Positions 9,073 to 18,186 of a stretch of 64,000 nucleotides of DNA are shown one piece after another. Position 1 is the first letter of the stretch, and each line of letters opens with the position of its first letter. The DNA is from Akkermansiaceae bacterium UBA2381 (lineage in GTDB: Bacteria; Verrucomicrobiota; Verrucomicrobiia; Verrucomicrobiales; DEV007): NCBI GenBank assembly GCA_002344215.1, contig DDSV01000058.1:78157-142156 (forward strand), written 5' to 3'. The position numbers and the translations under genes are program-made. Under the pieces are notes generated by a model. The model was not told where the DNA came from and searched no databases. It saw nothing but the letters and a program-made list of their open reading frames with translations.

Positions 9073-11163
9073 TCAATTCAGTTCATCGAGGATCCGTTTA
9101 ATGCGCCGCTCCACTTCCGGGTCGGGAGTGGCCTTAAGTTCGCGCTGAAGGACCGGACGTGCAAGGTAACCAAATGCGCCCAGTTCCCGGGTCGCCGCTT
9201 CTCTGGCAGACCAGTCTCCCGCACCAAGCTGAAGAACCAGATCAGTAATCTGAGTCGCCACCTCCGGAGTCAAAAGAGGAGAATCGATCTCAAGCCTCTC
9301 AATATCACGAAGGGGAATCTGCCAGGTGATTCCCGCAGCCTGCAGCGTAATCGTTTCCAGATTAAGCCCCCCTTTTATCACCCCGCCGTCCCAACGCTCG
9401 ATCTCGAAGACTGGCTGGTCTCCGGGAAGAGATCTCTGAGAAACAGGAGAAGCCTCTACCCTGACTGCCCTCCGGATCTCGGATGCTGCAGTTTTAATGA
9501 GCCCTCCGCCGGTAAGGACCGGAAAGGGCCCCTCAGCCAGAGAGCCGACAATCTGCTGATCACCGGGTATATGAACAGTCACTCGCTGCCCGGGTCTTTG
9601 CGTGGACTCCGCGTTCAAAGATTGCCGGGTGAAAATGTGCCTAAGCGCCGAGGGTGGCAGCCGAATCTCCCCGAAGTCCGTCCCCTTAAGAAGAATGTCC
9701 TCGCCCGCAATGACTCCATAACACCGGGTGCCGTCCCGAAGTTCCACCTGGTATCCTGGAATCCCGCCACCCGCTGGTTTCATCCAGATCAGGTTCTCCT
9801 CCCCCACGGTTAGATTTCCCCAAAGTGTCGAAAACCCCAGGGTAACCCCTCCGGTTTTCAGGACCTTGATCCGATCACCTCCTGTCGTCTCAATCAAGGC
9901 GATCGAGTCGCTTCTCCAGTCGCCTGCGGACTCATTGTCCGCCATGACAATTTGCTCAATATTTCCGGGCTCAATTCTGATTTTCTCTCCTCCGGTCTGA
10001 GCGAAAGTCAGCCCGGGATCCTTGATCGTAGCGGTCAAAATCTGTCCGTCGCTTAAAAAGATCCTTGAGTCCGTTTTTGACGCCACCTTTCCCTTTGTGA
10101 TCGCGGCGATCCTTTCAATTTCAATCTCGAGATCTCCATAGACCGTACTGACAGCAATAGAATCTTCTTCGATTTCTCCGGGAAGCCGCGTTTCACCTCC
10201 CAGTACCAGAATATCTCGAGGCCCTCTCAAAATCCCCAGTGATTCCATCCCTCCATGGCTCAATGCCGAATCCTGCGAGTCCTCCGGCATGGGCGCAACA
10301 TTGGCGATCAATGTTCTCCAATCGCCGGGCAGCGATGAAACAATTCCATCAAGACGATATGGGCTCGACAGTTTGAGCAGGGCTCGGCGGTCAAAGGACT
10401 GGGGTATCATGACCTGAGCGACATGGTGAACGAGAATCCGTGATTCGCCGGGTTCCAGGGAAAGTTGAAAGCGATAAGTCAGCCCGTAACGATTCTGGGA
10501 GGATATGGTCGGCTTGACCGATGATCCGGCATTCGAAAAAGTGAAAATAAATGCCTTCGGGGATTCCGATGTGCCCGGCATCACGATGACTGCCGTTTCG
10601 GAGCCGGAAGGAATGACAGGTTCAGACCGGCCGCGATCACTCAGAAATGTCTTGTAGTTACCTGAAAAATTCGTTGCCAGCCCCACCGATATGTTCATCG
10701 CATCGGTCGAACCATTGTAAAAGAGCTCCGCATAACAAAGGCCTCCCGTGTTCTCGATCAACTTCACCCGCCGTTGAACCCGGAGACCTGGCAGGGATTG
10801 GAAAGGCATGCCGTGAATCACGAACTCACGACCGTCGGGCGACATCGAGGGTTGCACTCCCGTAAACTTTTCCTCATCGATCAGCAGCATTAGCCCGCTA
10901 TTAACCATGGTGCTGCCAATCCGTCCGATATTGCCGTCCGCCTCGACGTTCCAGGAATTGCCGTCACGATCAGTACGGATTCCGAAAGCTGCGGGAATGA
11001 GATTCTCCCCTTCGATAGGCTTGAGCTCAGAGGATAATCCACCAGCGGCAGGGGTGGAAGGGATGTCCTGAGCCCCCCCTGAGGACACCCAGATGAATAA
11101 ACCGGGCAGAAGAAAAACTCTCCAGCTCGGAAAAAGACGGAATGTCGAGGGGACTAAGCACAT
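9073..11163 (-). CDS. Secreted repeat protein with HEAT-like C-terminus (paralogue of next gene)
   Basis: A 696-residue exported protein. The signal peptide is near residues 10-32 (SWRVFLLPGLFIWVSSGGAQ). The middle shows repeated short beta units built on the pattern (L)xDGxxxxG...G.(I/L).L, for example LSDGQILTATI and LRDGTRCYGVI, like Sm- or SLA1-type small barrels. The last 60 residues look like a HEAT repeat (DWSAREAATRELGAFG). It shares overall layout and the motif PGESRxLVH with the 702-codon gene just upstream, which ends 3 bases before this start. No known function. It leads into the MoxR operon and may supply an extracellular partner for it. Confidence 0.75.
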   Translation of the reverse strand: MCLVPSTFRLFPSWRVFLLPGLFIWVSSGGAQDIPSTPAAGGLSSELKPIEGENLIPAAFGIRTDRDGNSWNVEADGNIGRIGSTMVNSGLMLLIDEEKFTGVQPSMSPDGREFVIHGMPFQSLPGLRVQRRVKLIENTGGLCYAELFYNGSTDAMNISVGLATNFSGNYKTFLSDRGRSEPVIPSGSETAVIVMPGTSESPKAFIFTFSNAGSSVKPTISSQNRYGLTYRFQLSLEPGESRILVHHVAQVMIPQSFDRRALLKLSSPYRLDGIVSSLPGDWRTLIANVAPMPEDSQDSALSHGGMESLGILRGPRDILVLGGETRLPGEIEEDSIAVSTVYGDLEIEIERIAAITKGKVASKTDSRIFLSDGQILTATIKDPGLTFAQTGGEKIRIEPGNIEQIVMADNESAGDWRSDSIALIETTGGDRIKVLKTGGVTLGFSTLWGNLTVGEENLIWMKPAGGGIPGYQVELRDGTRCYGVIAGEDILLKGTDFGEIRLPPSALRHIFTRQSLNAESTQRPGQRVTVHIPGDQQIVGSLAEGPFPVLTGGGLIKTAASEIRRAVRVEASPVSQRSLPGDQPVFEIERWDGGVIKGGLNLETITLQAAGITWQIPLRDIERLEIDSPLLTPEVATQITDLVLQLGAGDWSAREAATRELGAFGYLARPVLQRELKATPDPEVERRIKRILDELN

Positions 11164-11166
11164 GAT

Positions 11167-13104
11167 TCAGCTCGCCTTGCTCTGATAAGCGAAAACCTGG
11201 TAGGCGGGAACGATCACTTCGCCGTCCCGGCTTAATATCCTCAACTCGCTTGCGGAGAGTTCCCCGACGATTTTGTCTCCGCTCAAAAGTTCAATTTCCA
11301 GCAACTGAGACGCCCCGGGCTCATCGCTCCTCCTCATTGACCTGATTAGAGATGTTTCCACCTTAACCACCCCACCCCGGTCCGAGATGGAGAGACTCTC
11401 GTCAGCGAATCCTCCATCAATCAGCGTGTTCCCGGAGAGAAGGAAGCCTTGTTCCGGTCCGACTCCGGAAGGTAATTCGGAGAAATCAAGCCATGCTTCC
11501 GAAAACGAATCAGCCAGGAGTTTCGTTGCTCCTGCCGTCCAGACCCGGTCAACGAGCGCGGGAGCCAGCTCTATCTCTTCCCCTTCCAGGATTTTGATGG
11601 GGATTGATGCGCCGTCCAAAAAGGCGGTGACGGAAGTGCCATTCTTCAGAACAATACGATAATGCGGATGAGGTGACAGAGTGTGAGCCAGTTCAAGAAT
11701 ATCCGACAAAAGAATCTGTCGACTTCCCCAAGGGGTGTAGCACTGCAGAACCAGATCTGAACGACTATCCAGCGGTATCACGCTGCCGTTGGTGAGTTGA
11801 AGAAAATGAGATGCGTTCGGAGGAGGCACACCGTCGGAAGGCCCCGTTGCCAGCAAAAGCATATTTACCGAATTCGGATCAAGAACTTCTGCGGGAGACA
11901 CCGTGGAACCCGTAACTCCTGCTACCGACCAGGAAATCTCCCCTTTAGTCACGCTACCGGACAAAACCCTTCCATCGCGCAGGTAGACAAGAGAGTGTTG
12001 TCGATTACCCGCGCTGCCACGAATCGCAGCAATATCTGTGATTTTCACCTCCTGCTCGCCTCCTATCGAACCCGCAACCGTAAGCGTCCCCTCACGCCCT
12101 ACTGCTCCGGAAACCTGATTGGTCGGACTGACCCAAAGAAGATCTTCACCGCGCCGATGAGATCCGAAACGGTCCATCAATCCATTCAGAGCCACCAGGG
12201 ACTTTAATTGAGCGGTGGCTGCCGGCTCAGTTTGAAACGCCGACTGCTCAAAATTAACCACCCCGGGAATGACGGACGGTTCAATCCCCGGCTGTATGAG
12301 CCTTCCTCTCTGGAAGAACGGAGAGATCGCTGATAAATCGTCAGATAGATCAGGGAGATTTCTCTGCATAATCCAATGGACAAGAGACCGGGATTCTCCG
12401 GGCGGAAGAAGAAGAGAGTAACCAAAGGTTAACTCTCGAGAGTTTGTTGATGCTTTTAACTCAGGTTTTTGGCCACCCTTTTCACTCCCAAGGATGAAAA
12501 ATGTATCATGACGGCCTTCCGAAGGATTGAAATGAACACCGAGTGAGTAGTCCCCCGGATTCAACTGTAGCCCGGGACTACCCGGCAAAAGCGCCCCGCC
12601 GCTCCCATGCAGGCTTTGCCAGGAAAACGGGTAGGTCGTTCGCAATGAGACGGAGATCGTCTTCTCCGTCTTCGAACTATTTGAAAAAGTGTCAATCACA
12701 CGGACCGCGGAACGCTCGATATCAAACCAGAGATCGCGGGAGACGACACAGTCGGGACGTTTTTCGATGAATTGAAGATCAATCCGTCCTCCGCCGGCAT
12801 TAGGTTCCCGAACCAGAACCTCGGATGGCTTCAAGGGTGCTCCGTCGACGATCAGATTTAGACCGGACTGGAGATATTGAGTTTCCCCCGAGACCAGCGC
12901 CCCGTTCCCAAAGGATTGCCAGAAAAAACCGAGATTGTCCTGAACTTGAAACAATCGCTCCGGTATCTCAGATAACTTCACCGGCACGGTCGGATCCGCT
13001 TTGGTTTGATCCTGTTGCGCGAAAACTCCAGTTACGCCGGAAAAATGTGGCAAAAAGGCCAAAATTGTCCAGAAACAGCGCAAATATGGGATTGGATTGG
13101 CCAC
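11167..13104 (-). CDS. Secreted repeat protein, first gene of the MoxR operon
   Basis: The open frame extends to 13275, but a clear signal peptide (PYLRCFWTILAFLPHFSGVTGVFA) follows a GTG at 13104, and the longer start would overlap the divergent gene at 13267. I therefore prefer 13104 (645 residues); ATG at 13194 is another choice. The body repeats short beta units such as LRDGRVLSGSV and LTNGSVIPLD, and contains PGESRSLVH, shared with the next gene. This suggests an ancient tandem duplication with strong divergence. Export is inferred from the signal peptide. Function unknown. It is separated by 3 bases from the following gene. Confidence 0.72.
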   Translation of the reverse strand: MANPIPYLRCFWTILAFLPHFSGVTGVFAQQDQTKADPTVPVKLSEIPERLFQVQDNLGFFWQSFGNGALVSGETQYLQSGLNLIVDGAPLKPSEVLVREPNAGGGRIDLQFIEKRPDCVVSRDLWFDIERSAVRVIDTFSNSSKTEKTISVSLRTTYPFSWQSLHGSGGALLPGSPGLQLNPGDYSLGVHFNPSEGRHDTFFILGSEKGGQKPELKASTNSRELTFGYSLLLPPGESRSLVHWIMQRNLPDLSDDLSAISPFFQRGRLIQPGIEPSVIPGVVNFEQSAFQTEPAATAQLKSLVALNGLMDRFGSHRRGEDLLWVSPTNQVSGAVGREGTLTVAGSIGGEQEVKITDIAAIRGSAGNRQHSLVYLRDGRVLSGSVTKGEISWSVAGVTGSTVSPAEVLDPNSVNMLLLATGPSDGVPPPNASHFLQLTNGSVIPLDSRSDLVLQCYTPWGSRQILLSDILELAHTLSPHPHYRIVLKNGTSVTAFLDGASIPIKILEGEEIELAPALVDRVWTAGATKLLADSFSEAWLDFSELPSGVGPEQGFLLSGNTLIDGGFADESLSISDRGGVVKVETSLIRSMRRSDEPGASQLLEIELLSGDKIVGELSASELRILSRDGEVIVPAYQVFAYQSKAS

Positions 13105-13266
13105 GAGACGAATAGTGTAACGATTATCAGACGGTTGAAAACCCGAAATTCCCCCCTTGTGCAGCGAAACAAGGATGGAAACCGGCTCCATCATGGTGAA
13201 ATTGCATTTGAATACAGGTGAATAGATCGGACGATACTGTTCTTCAAACTGTTTACTTCGACTCAT

Positions 13267-13608
13267 TTGAGCCACTCGCCCACCAGGATTCTCTACTGCC
13301 GATGTGCCTTTGCCCAGGTTGTTCCAGAGACAACCAAGAACGCCGTCCTCGAGGGCCTCTGCCAGTCAGGACTGACCTTCGAATGCGTTTCCGACCTTTG
13401 CGAAATGTCGGCCCGGAAAGACTCCCGTCTTAAGGAGATTGTCGAGGCCGGGGGAAACGTGAAGATTGCGGCTTGCTACCCGAGGGCGGTTAAATGGCTC
13501 TTCCACCAGGCGGAGGCTCCCCTTCCCGACGACGGCAGCATTGAGATTCTCAATATGCGGGAAACCGGGCCGGATGAGATTTGCAACGCCCTAACTCAAG
13601 AGACATGA
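13267..13608 (+). CDS. Conserved cysteine-containing protein, partner of ferredoxin-like gene
   Basis: A 113-residue cytoplasmic protein. It begins with ILYCRCAFA and holds further conserved-looking motifs, DLCEMSARKD and IAACYPRAVKWL. The CRC, DLC and AACYPRAV cysteines recall the segments found in HdrA/FrhB-type iron-sulfur electron carriers, but the protein is too short for a full HdrA. Its stop overlaps the start of the next gene by ATGA (13605-13608), so the two are almost certainly one functional unit. A role in electron transfer with the downstream Fe-S protein is inference. The start lies divergent to the MoxR operon. Confidence 0.75.
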   Translation: MSHSPTRILYCRCAFAQVVPETTKNAVLEGLCQSGLTFECVSDLCEMSARKDSRLKEIVEAGGNVKIAACYPRAVKWLFHQAEAPLPDDGSIEILNMRETGPDEICNALTQET

Positions 13609-14480
13609 AAAGTGAAATCTATCCCGTTCAGGTCGTCATTTACGAGGGTTCCGGTGCTTCCACCTGGGAACCGGGATGCCGCGTCTCAGTCGCTTCTGCC
13701 CTTCTTGACCAGGGTTATCCCGTCCTGCGGGTCGCCGAAAATTCCGGACCAGACTCAAGAATGAGCCTTTCCGGGCAATTTCCGGTGATTGTCCTTGGCC
13801 AGTTTGCGGACAAAACCCCCGAGGTAGTGGATCAAACCGGCAAGATCAGTATTCAGACAAGAAACACTTCCGGCCTGGGAGCTGACGATATCATCGCTCT
13901 TGTCGCACAAATCAGAGCCGAGGCTGGAACCGATCTCAATCAACCGGGAGTGGCGGGCGCCTGGAAACCCTGGTTCCCGGTAATCGATTATGACCGCTGC
14001 ACCAATTGCATGCAGTGCCTCAGCTTTTGTCTCTTTGATGTCTATGGAGTCGATGCCGACAAGCGGATTCAGGTGCAGAACAACGACAACTGCAAAACCA
14101 ACTGTCCGGCCTGCTCACGGGTCTGCCCTGAAGTCGCGATCATGTTTCCGAAATACAGCTCCGGACCGATCAACGGGGAAGCGGTAAGGCAGGAGGACAT
14201 CGACCGCGAAAGCATGAAGGTCGACATTACTTCCCTGCTCGGTGGAAATATTTACTCCAGCCTGCGGACCCGCAGCGAGAAGGCAAAATCCCGATTTTCC
14301 AAGGAGCGTAGCCCGGACAAGGCATTGGATGAACGCAAGCGATGCCTGACGAAACTCCAACAATCAGGCATCATCCCTGCGGAGGTTCTCGCCGAACTCG
14401 ACCTGGCCTCCCTTCCCTCACCCGAAGAAATTCAGAGGAAGGCCAGAGAACTGTCAGCGCTTCGCGAGCAGCAGGGTTGA
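13605..14480 (+). CDS. 4Fe-4S ferredoxin-domain protein
   Basis: I chose the ATG at 13605 because it overlaps the previous stop (ATGA); a start at 13581 would add eight residues. The 291-residue protein has an N-terminal alpha/beta domain (about 1-120) of unknown type. It then carries two cysteine clusters: CTNCMQCLSFC and CKTNCPACSRVC. The first fits CxxCxxCxxxC, while the second is CxxxCxxCxxxC, slightly wider than standard. A helical tail of about 90 residues follows (KALDERKRCLTKLQQSGIIP). It probably carries two 4Fe-4S clusters and passes electrons to or from the upstream cysteine protein. The redox partner is unknown. Confidence 0.85.
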   Translation: MKSEIYPVQVVIYEGSGASTWEPGCRVSVASALLDQGYPVLRVAENSGPDSRMSLSGQFPVIVLGQFADKTPEVVDQTGKISIQTRNTSGLGADDIIALVAQIRAEAGTDLNQPGVAGAWKPWFPVIDYDRCTNCMQCLSFCLFDVYGVDADKRIQVQNNDNCKTNCPACSRVCPEVAIMFPKYSSGPINGEAVRQEDIDRESMKVDITSLLGGNIYSSLRTRSEKAKSRFSKERSPDKALDERKRCLTKLQQSGIIPAEVLAELDLASLPSPEEIQRKARELSALREQQG

Positions 14481-14514
14481 GAGCATGTCAGCTACCCGCC
14501 CTCCGGCGCGGGAG

Positions 14515-15267
14515 TTATTCGCCCGCTTCCTTGATGAGTCGCATCCGGGTGCTTGAATCAACCGTCCCTCCTGTGGCACCGCTGACTGATTCAATTCGCA
14601 TCTCGTCCACCATCCAGATGTCTCCGAATTTCTTTCCGTGAAGCACTTCGAAACGACGGATCGGACGACCTTCCCGGTTCCAGCCCACCATCTTCAACAT
14701 TCCACCGCTCTCCTTGTCGATCCAAATGTCGACGGTTTCATAGGCACCTCTGCCATCGGGATTCCTGACCCGCACATTGATGCAGTCACGACCCTTTAGT
14801 TTCTCCTGTTTCACAATTCTCGCGTCCGGCCAGTATAGAAATCTCATCGACAGGTCGTCGTAGGTCACATCGGTTCCGCGGACAGCTTCCCCGTACTTCG
14901 CCGGGTCGACCGGCTTCATTTCTTTTCCACCGACACCCTCGAAAAGGGAAAAGCTGTTGTTCTTGGTGTCGAGGTAAATCACCTGCTGGGGCTCATCAAA
15001 GATGAAACGAATTGCCTCGGGCTTCAGGGAAAGAAGAAAGGGAACCTTCTTGGTGATTCCCATTTGGAGAGCTCCGGTAAAGTCACGATTGAAGAGAGTA
15101 TAACTGTAACGCACGAGACGGAGCACCTCATCGGCATTCATTTCATCAATCGTTTTGCCGGCAAAGGTGGACGGTTCCGTGGCCGGAGGCGCAACGTCCT
15201 GAGAACGTCCGGTCAAGGTGAACCCGGAAAGGAGGATCAGAAGGAATGAAAGGGATTTCGTTGTCAT
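14515..15267 (-). CDS. Outer-membrane lipoprotein-sorting (LolA-fold) protein
   Basis: A 250-residue exported protein with signal peptide MTTKSLSFLLILLSGFTLTGRSQ. The mature chain is a beta-rich LolA/LppX-like fold, of the type annotated as outer membrane lipoprotein-sorting protein. Typical features are the early segment FTGALQMGI, the middle KGRDCINVRVRNPDGRG, and VDIWIDKESGGMLKMVGWN near residue 185. Such proteins bind lipid or lipoprotein acyl chains in the periplasm. It is convergent with the ferredoxin gene (34 bases apart) and stands alone. True LolA is usually shorter, so I assign the fold and not the lolA gene itself. Confidence 0.8.
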   Translation of the reverse strand: MTTKSLSFLLILLSGFTLTGRSQDVAPPATEPSTFAGKTIDEMNADEVLRLVRYSYTLFNRDFTGALQMGITKKVPFLLSLKPEAIRFIFDEPQQVIYLDTKNNSFSLFEGVGGKEMKPVDPAKYGEAVRGTDVTYDDLSMRFLYWPDARIVKQEKLKGRDCINVRVRNPDGRGAYETVDIWIDKESGGMLKMVGWNREGRPIRRFEVLHGKKFGDIWMVDEMRIESVSGATGGTVDSSTRMRLIKEAGE

Positions 15268-15425
15268 GTCGTAAGGGGCATTCGCCTGACGATTGACGAA
15301 CGGAGCTCACCATACACGCAAAAAAGAATTTAGGAAATCCAAAGGATCGAATCAGGGGGACCCATCCGAACCGGTTTTTGGAAAAGACTTGGCACGGATC
15401 ACTTCTTTCAGGCATGGTGCGCTGA

Positions 15426-15767
15426 ATGGAGAATCATCGCCTTGTTCTGCCCGAGCACATGAACCAGTACGGGTTCCTTTTTGGAGGCTATCTTCTCTCC
15501 TGGGTGGACGAAATGGCCTGGATGGCCGCCAGTCTGGATCATCCCGGATGCCAGCTCGTCACCGTCGCGATGAACGAAGTGACCTTTCGCAAGAGTGTCC
15601 GGCATGGGGCAATTCTTCGCTTTGTATCCCTGAAAACAAGGACCGGAAGAACTTCCGTCACCTACTCGGTGAAGGTATTGAGGGAGGAGGAAGTCATCTT
15701 TTCCACTGAGGTCACGCTCGTCCATGTCGATGCCGAGGGGCGCAAACAATTACTTCCCAGCCGCTGA
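15426..15767 (+). CDS. Acyl-CoA thioesterase, hotdog fold (YciA/BACH type)
   Basis: A 113-residue hotdog-fold thioesterase. The N-terminus carries the family motif LPEHMNQYGFLFGGYLLSWVDE, with the Asn and the Asp typical of the active-site region of acyl-CoA hydrolases, followed by VTVAMNEVTF and GAILRFVS. The family hydrolyses acyl-CoA to free acid and CoA in the cytoplasm. It is a little shorter than usual (about 130-160 residues) but keeps the fold. It ends 28 bases before the ribokinase start, in the same direction, so the two may share a transcript. Substrate chain length cannot be told. Confidence 0.87.
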   Translation: MENHRLVLPEHMNQYGFLFGGYLLSWVDEMAWMAASLDHPGCQLVTVAMNEVTFRKSVRHGAILRFVSLKTRTGRTSVTYSVKVLREEEVIFSTEVTLVHVDAEGRKQLLPSR

Positions 15768-15795
15768 AGGTCTGTTAGCATCACCCGCCCCGTCT

Positions 15796-16731
15796 ATGAG
15801 CGAAGCGAAGCAGATCGCGGTCATTGGATCCCTCAATATTGACTATTTTGTCCGCGTCGACGTCTTTCCCGGCCCCGGGGAAACCGTCGCCGCAGAGAAG
15901 TTGGATACGTTTCACGGGGGCAAAGGGGCCAATCAGGCGGTCGCTGCTGCCCGGCAGGGATGCCAGGTGGTGCTCTTCGGCGCGCTTGGGGCCGATGCCG
16001 GGGGAACCGCCTATCGGAAGGCTCTCCGGAACGAGGGCATCGACACCACCCGCATCCTCAAAACGAAAGAAGCGAGTGGAACCGCTTTTATCACCGTGGA
16101 CCGGAACGGCGAAAACACGATTGTCACCGCATCCGGTGCAAATGGTCGCCTAAAACAATCAGATATTACCCGGCACGCAGACATAATCCGATCCAGCCAT
16201 GCGTTGATCGCTCAGTTCGAAGTCCCTATCCCGCCCCTCGTTGAAGCGGCCCGAATTGCAAACCATAGTGGTGTTCCTGTGTTGATCAATCCGTCACCCG
16301 CTCTCCCCAACTTCCCCTGGGATGAATTCCGCTCCGACTATGTGATTGTGAATGAAACGGAAGCCGGGCTGCTGCTCGGTTTTTCTGCCATGTCGGAGAG
16401 CATTTCTCTTGTCCGCGAGAGGCTTTTCGAACTGAGGGCCGCCCACCTCATCATCACGAGAGGCAGCAACAGCACTCTAGTCTTCAGAAAAGAAGGGGAG
16501 CCCCTTTCCATTCCGGCGCTACCCGTTGTTCCAGTCGATACCGTGGGCGCAGGGGATGCTTTCGCCGGTTGTTTTGCCGCCAGGATTGCCTGCGGAGAAT
16601 CTCTCACTGATGCTCTGCACGCGGCCAATTGCGCAGGGGCACTTACCACCTTGGGTGCAGGCGCTCAGGACCCGATTCCGGATCGCACCAAGGTCGATCA
16701 ACACATAGAATACCTCAAATCCCTAATCTGA
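15796..16731 (+). CDS. rbsK: Ribokinase
   Basis: The frame opens at 15724 inside the thioesterase gene, but alignment to the family puts the start at ATG 15796 (MSEAKQIAVIGSLN), giving 311 residues. PfkB-family signature 1 is FHGGKGANQAVAAAR and signature 2 is DTVGAGDAFAGCF, which holds the catalytic Asp. NINPSPA-like and VNETEAGLL segments are typical of ribokinase. The reaction is ATP-dependent phosphorylation of ribose at C5 in the cytoplasm, though a related sugar or nucleoside is possible. The next gene (PQQ propeller) starts 12 bases on. No ribose transporter is nearby. Confidence 0.9.
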   Translation: MSEAKQIAVIGSLNIDYFVRVDVFPGPGETVAAEKLDTFHGGKGANQAVAAARQGCQVVLFGALGADAGGTAYRKALRNEGIDTTRILKTKEASGTAFITVDRNGENTIVTASGANGRLKQSDITRHADIIRSSHALIAQFEVPIPPLVEAARIANHSGVPVLINPSPALPNFPWDEFRSDYVIVNETEAGLLLGFSAMSESISLVRERLFELRAAHLIITRGSNSTLVFRKEGEPLSIPALPVVPVDTVGAGDAFAGCFAARIACGESLTDALHAANCAGALTTLGAGAQDPIPDRTKVDQHIEYLKSLI

Positions 16732-16743
16732 TCTGAACCCGAG

Positions 16744-18069
16744 ATGAAATTGCTTGTCACCCTGCTTCCTCTTCTTTTCTGTCAGTCTCTGACCGCTGAA
16801 TTCTGGCCCCAGTTCCGGGGTCCCAATGGCGACGGAGTGTCAACTGCGGAGAATATTCCCACGCGAATTGGCGAAAAAGAGGCGCTAAAGTGGAAAACCG
16901 ACCTACCCGGCCGGGGGTGGTCGTCCCCTGTTTTCGATGGCAAATCCCTCTGGGTCACCACGGCGGAGGAGATTTTCCCGACTGAGGAGGAGCGCCTGCG
17001 CATCCTCAAAGAGGCGGGAGAGGACGAAAAGGTCTTTGCGGCTCGTCAGGTGGCAAGCCGGATCGAGTTGAGCGTCGTTCGCCTAGATTACGAAACCGGA
17101 GCGATTCAGGCGGAAGTTCCTCTGACCACCATCGAAAATCCGCAGACCATTCACGCCCAGAACAGCTTCGCTTCTCCGACTCCGGTTCTGGCGGATGGAA
17201 TCCTCTTTGCCCATTTCGGAGCGTTTGGAACATTCGCGGTCGATACTGCCGCCAATTCGGTGTTGTGGCAGAAAAAGATCTCCCTGGAACATGGGGTGGG
17301 TCCCGGAAGTTCGCCCTTTGTGCATGACGGGCGCCTCATCCTCATCTGTGACGGTGTCGACCGGCAGTTTGTCACTGCCCTTGACGCGAAAACCGGAAAC
17401 ACCCTCTGGAGCCGTGATCGTCCCGAAATGCGCGCGCCCTCCGGCGACCAGAGAAAGTCCTATAACACACCCACTCTGATCAAGGGGGCGAAGGGACGCG
17501 ATCAAATCATCTGCATGGGCGCCCAATGGCTCGTGAGTTATGCGCCTGCGACAGGAGAGGAACTCTGGAAACTCGACCACGGCAGCGGTTTCTCCGTCGT
17601 TCCCCGACCGGTTTACAGCGAAAAGCATGGCCTCCTGTATATCAGCACCGGATTTGGAAAACCCGAACTCATCGCACTCAGGATCGATGGCACCGGCGAC
17701 ATAACCGGATCAGACAAAATCGTGTGGAAGGAAACCAAACGAATTCCTGCGCGCCCCTCCCCGCTTCTCGTCGGAGACGAATTGTATGTTATCGCCGACG
17801 GAGGGATTGCGAGTTGCTTCGACGCCGGTTCGGGAACACTGCATTGGACCGAGCGGATCGATGGAAACTACTCTGCGTCTCCTCTCTTCGCGGACGGACA
17901 CATCTTTGTCGCCAGCCATGAGGGGGTGGTGACCGTGTTCAAACCGGGAAAGACCCTCGAGATCGTCTCAAAAAACCAACTGGACGGGACTCTGATGGCA
18001 TCTCCCCTGGCCTTGGATGGATCTCTCGTGATTCGTTCAGGCTCCGCCATCTATCGATTCTCAAATTAG
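16744..18069 (+). CDS. Secreted PQQ-type beta-propeller protein
   Basis: A 441-residue exported protein. Signal peptide MKLLVTLLPLLFCQSLTAE is followed by WPQFRGPNGDG, the motif that opens many planctomycete and verrucomicrobial PQQ-like propellers. Blade repeats include AKTGNTLWSRD, PATGEELWKLDH and AGSGTLHWTERI. It lacks an obvious quinoprotein dehydrogenase active site, so it is probably a binding or scaffold propeller, not an enzyme. It lies between ribokinase and the DUF1549 gene, in the same direction. Confidence 0.88.
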   Translation: MKLLVTLLPLLFCQSLTAEFWPQFRGPNGDGVSTAENIPTRIGEKEALKWKTDLPGRGWSSPVFDGKSLWVTTAEEIFPTEEERLRILKEAGEDEKVFAARQVASRIELSVVRLDYETGAIQAEVPLTTIENPQTIHAQNSFASPTPVLADGILFAHFGAFGTFAVDTAANSVLWQKKISLEHGVGPGSSPFVHDGRLILICDGVDRQFVTALDAKTGNTLWSRDRPEMRAPSGDQRKSYNTPTLIKGAKGRDQIICMGAQWLVSYAPATGEELWKLDHGSGFSVVPRPVYSEKHGLLYISTGFGKPELIALRIDGTGDITGSDKIVWKETKRIPARPSPLLVGDELYVIADGGIASCFDAGSGTLHWTERIDGNYSASPLFADGHIFVASHEGVVTVFKPGKTLEIVSKNQLDGTLMASPLALDGSLVIRSGSAIYRFSN

Positions 18070-18186
18070 GCACCATCGCCGGTTTTCGAGGTATTTTCGA
18101 TACCTTGAATTTTCCTGAAATTATTCGTGACGAAATCCGCATTTCCCGATATGAACATTAGAGATAACCGAGATTTTTCCCGTTTT

